A DNA stretch of 64,000 bases, from the NCBI GenBank assembly GCA_025200525.1, contig CM045758.1, forward strand, positions 166,062,261 through 166,126,260, read 5' to 3'. This document shows, one piece after another, positions 58,507 to 64,000 of this stretch. Made by a program: the position numbers and the translations under genes. Position 1 is the first letter of the stretch. Every line of letters starts with the position of its first letter. Source of the stretch: Camellia lanceoleosa (Eukaryota > Streptophyta > Magnoliopsida > Ericales > Theaceae). The notes beneath the pieces were generated by a model. The model was given only the letters and a program-made list of their open reading frames with translations, ran no database searches and had not been told where the DNA came from.

Positions 58507-58909
58507 GACAGAGCTCGAAGACGACTCATTTTGACAAGGCCATAAGACTTGAGCAAACAAAAAAAATACAGATACAGTTGGTTGAACCCGAGGGTTGCCT
58601 ACGTATCCTGTTGTAAGGAATCAAACCAGTGTAGTTCAGGGACAGGATGCGAAATGATACACAATATAGTGTAATAATACAAATGATATGCAGTGCAATG
58701 TAATATTATAATCAAACCACAAGCAATGCTTACCACACACATATCATAAAGGGATGGAGATGCAAGTCAAACTACGTTTTATATAGAAAAGAAGTGGGCA
58801 CAACCAAATGATGCCTAACACAGGCTAAGTGCCTACATTTTTAATACTGGCCTCAATGCAGCATGGATGTTTACACATAACAAAACCATGTTTCAACGTG
58901 AAAGGGGTG
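58507..58909. other. E4 interior, first part
   Basis: Non-coding. GGTTGCCTACGTATCC near 58593 is a phrase shared with related elements. It ends in CATGTTTCAACGTGAAAGGGGTG, which continues at 61822 after the nested LTR. Confidence 0.55.
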
Positions 58910-61821
58910 TGTAGCTCGGCTTTTTCGCACCCCCTTTCGGAAGTTTGAAAATAATCCCTATAGTTCAGACTCTCGCGATTTTGAATCTAATCTCACAAGT
59001 GTAACGTGAAATTGATAAACACCAAAGAGTCCAAATCCGGCAAACCTTTTGGAAAATCGATTTTGAATCAAATTGTCAAAAATGAATTGTTTTGCCAGAT
59101 ACAGAGTCACTACCTAAATATTTTGTTTTGGAAAAATTTAGGAAACCCATAACTCGTGCCAAAGGTCACGTGCCCATCATCACCAAGATTGTCTCGGTTC
59201 GGGAACTTAGGTACGAGAGGAGAAGGTCATGAATTCATTTGAGCACCCCTGCTCGCCCGATCAAAAATTGGTCTCTACTATTATGATATGAATCTTATGT
59301 ACATTATATGCTCTTGGTCCGGTTTATTAGGCTAGCATTATTAAGTGATGCGCACACGCACAAGTATAGACTAACTTACAAGAATTGGAACACTTAATTC
59401 ATGTTTGTTTTGAAAATTGTTTCGAAATATGTACCACTCGAAAAAATGATTGCATATGAACATTGCTCAAATTATTCTAATTCAAGCAACAAGCCTTCAT
59501 TCATAGGCATTCAAGCAGTTTATAGCAATTAGGCACTTAGCCTCATGGCAAGCATACTAAACATGGCAACATCGACACTCAAGCAATTTATGCTAAAGAA
59601 AGTAAAAACTCACCTAGTACTCCAAGCCAAAAAGATATAAGTTAGAAAAATGCATGATTCCTAACTATACAATATGACTAATGCAACACATATGATATGT
59701 AACTAATAGGCTTGGTTACTAATATGACATATGAAGCAATTAAATAGCATACGGTCTAGGCACATATTCAAAGAAGTATTGAACTAACAATGCAATTAGA
59801 ATGATGAACCAAGCCTCAGTGCATGCAATACAAATGGATGCAAATATGAAGTATGCTAAACAAAACATGATGTCCCTAAACTAACCGCCGTAAGTAGTTA
59901 AATAAAAGGGAGAAAAACGTGGAATTGGAAGATATACACATTATTACATTGCGCTCTCACGAAGGAGAGTCCGAATGAATAAACTAGCTAACTAATTAAA
60001 GCTAAGCTAATTAAGCTAATTATTACAAACCAAAATGAATAAAATAACTAAGCTACTTAACTAATTATTATAATAAATTAATTGACTAACTAGTTAACTA
60101 ACTAATTAATAATTACAACGCAAGTGCAATTAAAATAAGTGATTAAACTAAACAACTAGCTACTTCGCCTCGAGAAACGAGGGATGTTCATGGGCATGCT
60201 CGGTTTCCACCCGAGAAAGCCACCGTTTTGCTTCCGGAGAGCCTCTGTTGCGCAATAGAACACACACACTGTTGCCCACTTCCAGAATAACTCTGTTTTG
60301 CCAAAGGAACACACTGCTGAATTTTGCATTAGTGGCCGGCCGGCAAATGATGAATGTTGCCAGCCACCAGTGATGGTCGGCCGGCCATCAAAGTTGGTTT
60401 GCCGGCCACCTGCCGGCCATGGAAAGTGGCTCTTGACCACCACGCCCGCCTCCTTGCCACAATAGAGGACAAACCAAAGATATCTGAGGTATTTCAGGGG
60501 TTTGTTTGCACAACTCACCCCTCATTTTCATGATCAAATCAAAGGAGTAGCAAGTTCGATTCACAAACCATCAATGGATGCAATTTCATTGTATGATGGC
60601 TTAGGAAACCAAGTGTGCAAGTTCAATAAATGCAAAACAAGACACAAACCTCCTCCCTTTCAAGAATGATTAAGGGAAGTGGTGACCTAGGAACATTAAA
60701 TCATTTCATCACTAATGAGTATGAAATGGCCCAAGTTTCCACGTGTTCAATTAACGTCCGATTGAACACAACCAAATTATTATCTTTCTCACTTTTAATT
60801 CCAAGTTTTAGTTACTCCATTTTAGTTACCTTTCCATCCTTTAATCAATTAAGTCCAAAGGGTGAGATTAAGTACTCTAATGGAAAGAGGGCTCAAACCC
60901 AAAAAAAATTTAGGCATGAAAGAGACATCATACCGTTGGTAATGAACCCCCTAAGGGATTAAACCATTAAGTACATCTCAATCTCATGCTTAAACAAACA
61001 AAGGATTTGAAACCACTTTCAAAGAAAAATAAAAATCCAAGAAAGGAGGAAGGTTGCAAAGATTATTAGTGCTGAAAATGAGTGAGAAAAGCATAAATAA
61101 ATGCTATCAACTCAAATAAGATGTCTAAGGCCTAGAACACCAAAATCATGAAAACTATTACACTACAAGCATGCAAAACAAAACTCAAATGCAACTAACA
61201 TCCCAAAATAGTGCTAAACTAGTCTAAAATATGCCCTAAAACATACTGGAATTGAGCTAAACATAGCTAGATTAATATGCTAAAACATGGCACAAACTAG
61301 GCTAGTAAACAAGACACAAGGAGGGGAGGCTAATCCTTCCAAATTTGGACTTCAAAACATAATTTTGGCCACTGAAATAGCTATGAAAATCAATGTTTAA
61401 AAGCTTGGAAAAAGGTAGTAAAAGGGTAGGAAACATAAGGGCTAAGTCCTCCAAAACAAGGTATACAGAAAGGTGAATCACCCCTTAACCTTTAAGAAAA
61501 CATGAATTCTCTACAAGGATATCAGCCCTACACATGGGTGCAGATGCATGTATCTGTGTAAAAAGTTGGCATAAAATATCTGTAAAAGAAACTGGTGGCT
61601 GGCAGCCCAAAAGTGATGGTCGGCAAGCCACCAGAAGCTGCAGGCTTGAAAGACCAAGGCTTGGTCCAAGAATGAGGCAACAAGAGTGTAAGGTTTGAAA
61701 AACTCAAACCTGTGGCATTCCACTGAGGACTTCAAATACTTGGTAAGCAAATAAACTCATCATCGGGTGTGCATACAATGGTGTCCAAGTCATAGAGGCC
61801 GTAAAAAATTGGGTGTCTACA
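58910..61821 (-). mobile_element. Solo LTR of the E4 family nested in E4
   Basis: 2,912 bp, from TGTAGCTCGGC to GGTGTCTACA, flanked by GGGTG (58905-58909) and AGGTG (61822-61826). No PBS or PPT adjoins it. The flanking text joins as E4 interior (compare the uninterrupted parallel at 62129: CATGTTTCAACGAGGGAAAGG). So it is a separate insertion reduced to a solo LTR, not the partner of 54619-58493. Contains TGGTCGGCCGGCCA at 60374. Confidence 0.85.
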
Positions 61822-61826
61822 AGGTG

Positions 61827-62779
61827 TGAGTACCTGCAAAACTATGTTTTTCGTAGAAAAAGAAATAGTACAAGTAATTGGCTGATATGATATAAGTGAG
61901 GAATGATCTGCTGGGGAAAGATAATACTCCTAAATGCTGAATGTAACAAGACAAAGTACAATGCAATGGATACAATGGATGCAGTAAATAAGGAGTGCAA
62001 GCCAAACTACGCCTTACCTAGAAAGGGCATGGACATAAAACAAACCACGCCTAACATAGAAAAGGTGTTGACACCCTCAATACTGGCCTCAGCGCAGTAT
62101 AGGTACTTACACAAGACAAAACCATGTTTCAACGAGGGAAAGGTATGGGCACATACCAAACTAAGCTTAACATGGAAAGGATGCATGATGAAAAAATGGT
62201 ATGATGTATTGGATGCGATAGATAATGTAGTAGATACATGCGATAGATAAAATAGGTAATAATGGATATGATGTAGCAGCTAGGAAGTGGTGTCTTAGAA
62301 AGTACCTGGCAAGGGCAATTAGCGATGACTCACCTCATGTTGCTGGGGATCTTCCGCTTCTTCTTGGTTTCAAGACTTCTTCCTTCATCTTGCACTTCCA
62401 AACCACAGGTACTACTTTTCTCCCTGGCTATGTTCGTAATTTTCCCTATTCTCTAACAGGGTGATAGACTAGGTTGGTTCAATATCCAGAATTTAGGTGC
62501 ATACAGGCTACCTCAACCTATGGGGCTGCCATACAGATTTCAAGCCGAAGATACACCCTTGGATATTTAAACCAGGCTTTAGTCTCAGAAATTCTAAACC
62601 TTTGTGTTCTAGGCCTCTGCCATTCAAACTCTAGTTTCCACTGTCATAGTTGATCTCCTAGGAACTCATCGCAAACACAGGCAGGTGGCTATACCAAACC
62701 ACCGGAAGTCATTCAAGTATGAAAAACACCAAAGGGATTGCATCTTTAGAGGATTTAAGGTCTCCTAGACTAGGAGAGT
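61827..62779. other. E4 interior, second part
   Basis: Non-coding and collinear with E3 16600-17560. The GGATTTAAGGTCTCCTAGAC block (about 62750) is shared with E3. Confidence 0.6.
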
Positions 62780-63480
62780 CCACAAGACAGTGCGATGCAG
62801 AGTGAATGCATAAACCAGTGCTATATAGGTGCACAAGAAAGTGCAAGTGAGGTGCACAAAACAGTGCAAGGTGAAAGAGTGCACAAAACAGTGCAAGGTG
62901 AAAGAATGCACAAAACAGTGCTATGGAGATAAATGCACAAATCAATGTTGTGTAGGGTGAATGCATAGAACAGTACTATGAAGGTGCATAAGATAGTGCG
63001 ATATAGGGTGAAATGCACAAGATAGTGCGATGCAAGATGAAATGCACAATATAGTGCGATGCAAGATGAAATGCAGAAGATAGTGCGATGTAAAGTGAAA
63101 TGCACAAGATAGTGCGATGTAAGATGAAATGCACAAGACAGTGCTATGCAAGGGGAAATACACAAGATAGTACGATGTAAAGTGAAATGCACAAGACAGT
63201 ACTATGCAGGTGCATAAGATTGTGCGTTGTAAGATGAAATGCATAAGATAGTGCTATACAAGTTAGAATACACAAATTAATGCATGAAATAGATGTGAAT
63301 ACACAAGACAATGCGAGTGAGGTGCACAAAATAGTGCTATGCACAAGACAATGCAATGGTGCACAAAATAGTGCGATACAAAGTGAATAGGATAGTATGA
63401 TACAAAGTGCACAAAATAGTGTGATGCAAAATGAAATGCACAAAATAGTGCGATGCAGGTGAGCGATGCATGGTATACAG
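62780..63480. repeat. About 30-bp minisatellite in E4
   Basis: Repeats of GTGCGATGCAAGATGAAATGC ending in ACAAGATA occur with about 30-bp period (for example at about 62998, 63027, 63057, 63087, 63115). Flanking units are more diverged (GTGCACAAAACAGTGCAAG). It sits at the position of the 80-bp array in E3 but uses a different unit. Cys/His-rich reading frames on the minus strand come from the repeat. Confidence 0.9.
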
Positions 63481-63840
63481 AGGGAAATGAGCAGTATTCA
63501 GAATAATGCGTCATGTACCTTACGAAATGAATGTAGGACAACTTGCCACAGCTCACTAAAATGCAACACAAAAAGAGGCAACTCAACAAAACTCTGTTTA
63601 AGTGCAGAACAAAGTTAAGAGTAAGAGCAACCAATCATGTAGTTCAAAGCAACCAGAGTATATAAACATATAGGCATAATCCAAAGCACATGTATTAATC
63701 AGAGGGAATATGGCAATCCCAAGAGAGTCTTGAAATGGTCGGAGACAACTTTCGAAAGCTGAATCATATCAAAATCATCATAGGGGTGAGTTGCCCTAAT
63801 CCAGGGAAAAGTGTCCAATAAATGGATCTACGTGGATGGA
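63481..63840. other. E4 interior, no feature seen
   Basis: A-rich non-coding sequence. Confidence 0.5.
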
Positions 63841-63847
63841 GAGAAAG

Positions 63848-64000
63848 GTTGGATCCATGCCCCTTGTTCAATTGATGGCCCAATCAGATACACTAAAAAT
63901 TGCCCCTAGTGTCCAATCATTGGCCACCAGTTGGGTTCATGCCCTTTGTTCGATGGACGGCCCGATCAGATGTACTAAAAATTGCCCCTAGTGTCTAGTC
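63848..64000. repeat. Imperfect tandem repeat of about 80 bp at window end
   Basis: Two copies of a unit with ATGCCC(C/T)TTGTTC, GATGG(C/A)CGGCCC-like and ACTAAAAATTGCCCCTAGTG text, at 63848-63920 and 63932-64000. It continues past the window. Confidence 0.75.

Larger units (their letters stand above)
54619..64000 (-). mobile_element. E4: relative of E3, runs out of the window, holds a solo LTR
   Basis: The 3' LTR is 54619-58493, followed by a polypurine tract at 58494-58506 and an interior that resumes at 61827 after a nested solo LTR. Interior 62460-62760 aligns with E3 17160-17520 (CTAGGTTGGTTC, CCTCAACCTATGGGGCT). Terminal form (TGTAGC...GTCTACA), PPT and interior all match E3, so the two are sister families. 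The left candidate duplication is GGCAT (54614-54618); its partner is outside the window. No gag or pol is visible in the part present. Confidence 0.85.

Noticed and set aside
54619..61821. Reading 54619-58493 and 58910-61821 as the LTR pair of one short element
   Set aside because: There is no PBS beside 58910, a separate 5-bp duplication flanks the second LTR, and E4 interior sequence continues beyond it.
62709..63634. Cys/His-rich frames of about 100-120 codons on the minus strand
   Set aside because: They repeat with the 30-bp array unit (HFTLHRTILCIS-like), so they are by-products of the repeat rather than zinc-finger proteins.

Overview
The window is plant nuclear DNA, and essentially all of it is transposable elements. 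The lineages (Ty3/gypsy Tat and Tekay-like, Ty1/copia, CACTA), the plant-specific gene fragments (CslC glucan synthase, DUF3754 protein, plant mobile domain), AT-rich spacers and (GA)n tracts point to an angiosperm, probably a eudicot with a repeat-rich genome. The species cannot be named from the sequence. I see no intact host gene, no tRNA or rRNA and no CRISPR array. Every recognisable coding region is broken by stops, frameshifts or truncation.

Layout. (1) 1-4720: minus-strand Tat-lineage gypsy element cut by the window edge, with gag, protease, RT, RNase H, a second (archaeal-type) RNase H and a 539-bp LTR. (2) 4933-41083: a minus-strand Tekay-like chromovirus, about 10.2 kb of its own sequence spread over 36 kb. 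Its left (3') LTR is split into three pieces by two insertions. CACTA-1 (5150-12133, TSD GAA) carries three exons of a DUF3754 gene. A 19-kb LTR element called E3 here (12219-31172, TSD CCTGG/CCCGG) has 3.7-kb LTRs. The intact right LTR (38876-41083) serves as the empty-site reference for both. (3) 41737-42126: a small CACTA-like element, next to a possible gene scrap. (4) 43419-44250: solo LTR with a perfect GATAT duplication. (5) 45520-50274: CACTA-2, which shares subterminal motifs with CACTA-1 and carries a five-exon CslC fragment. (6) 50690-51380: palindrome-rich end of another CACTA-type element. (7) 53652-54618: copia gag/integrase relic, interrupted at 54619 by E4. (8) 54619-64000: E4, a relative of E3 that leaves the window. 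A 2.9-kb solo LTR of the same family (58910-61821) is inserted in its interior.

How the parts relate. E3 keeps PBS, gag, PPT and LTRs but no recognisable pol, so it probably depended on a partner for mobility. Between gag and the 3' LTR it carries, antisense, a multi-exon plant-mobile-domain gene with its own TATA box and 5' leader, now degenerate. E3 and E4 both hold tandem arrays at the same place, just upstream of the PPT, but built on different repeat units. The two Pack-CACTA elements belong to one subterminal-repeat family that took fragments of two unrelated host genes with introns in place.

The strongest signals are the two gene-capturing CACTA elements, the antisense PMD gene in E3, and the nested insertion history, which can be reconstructed base by base from target-site duplications.
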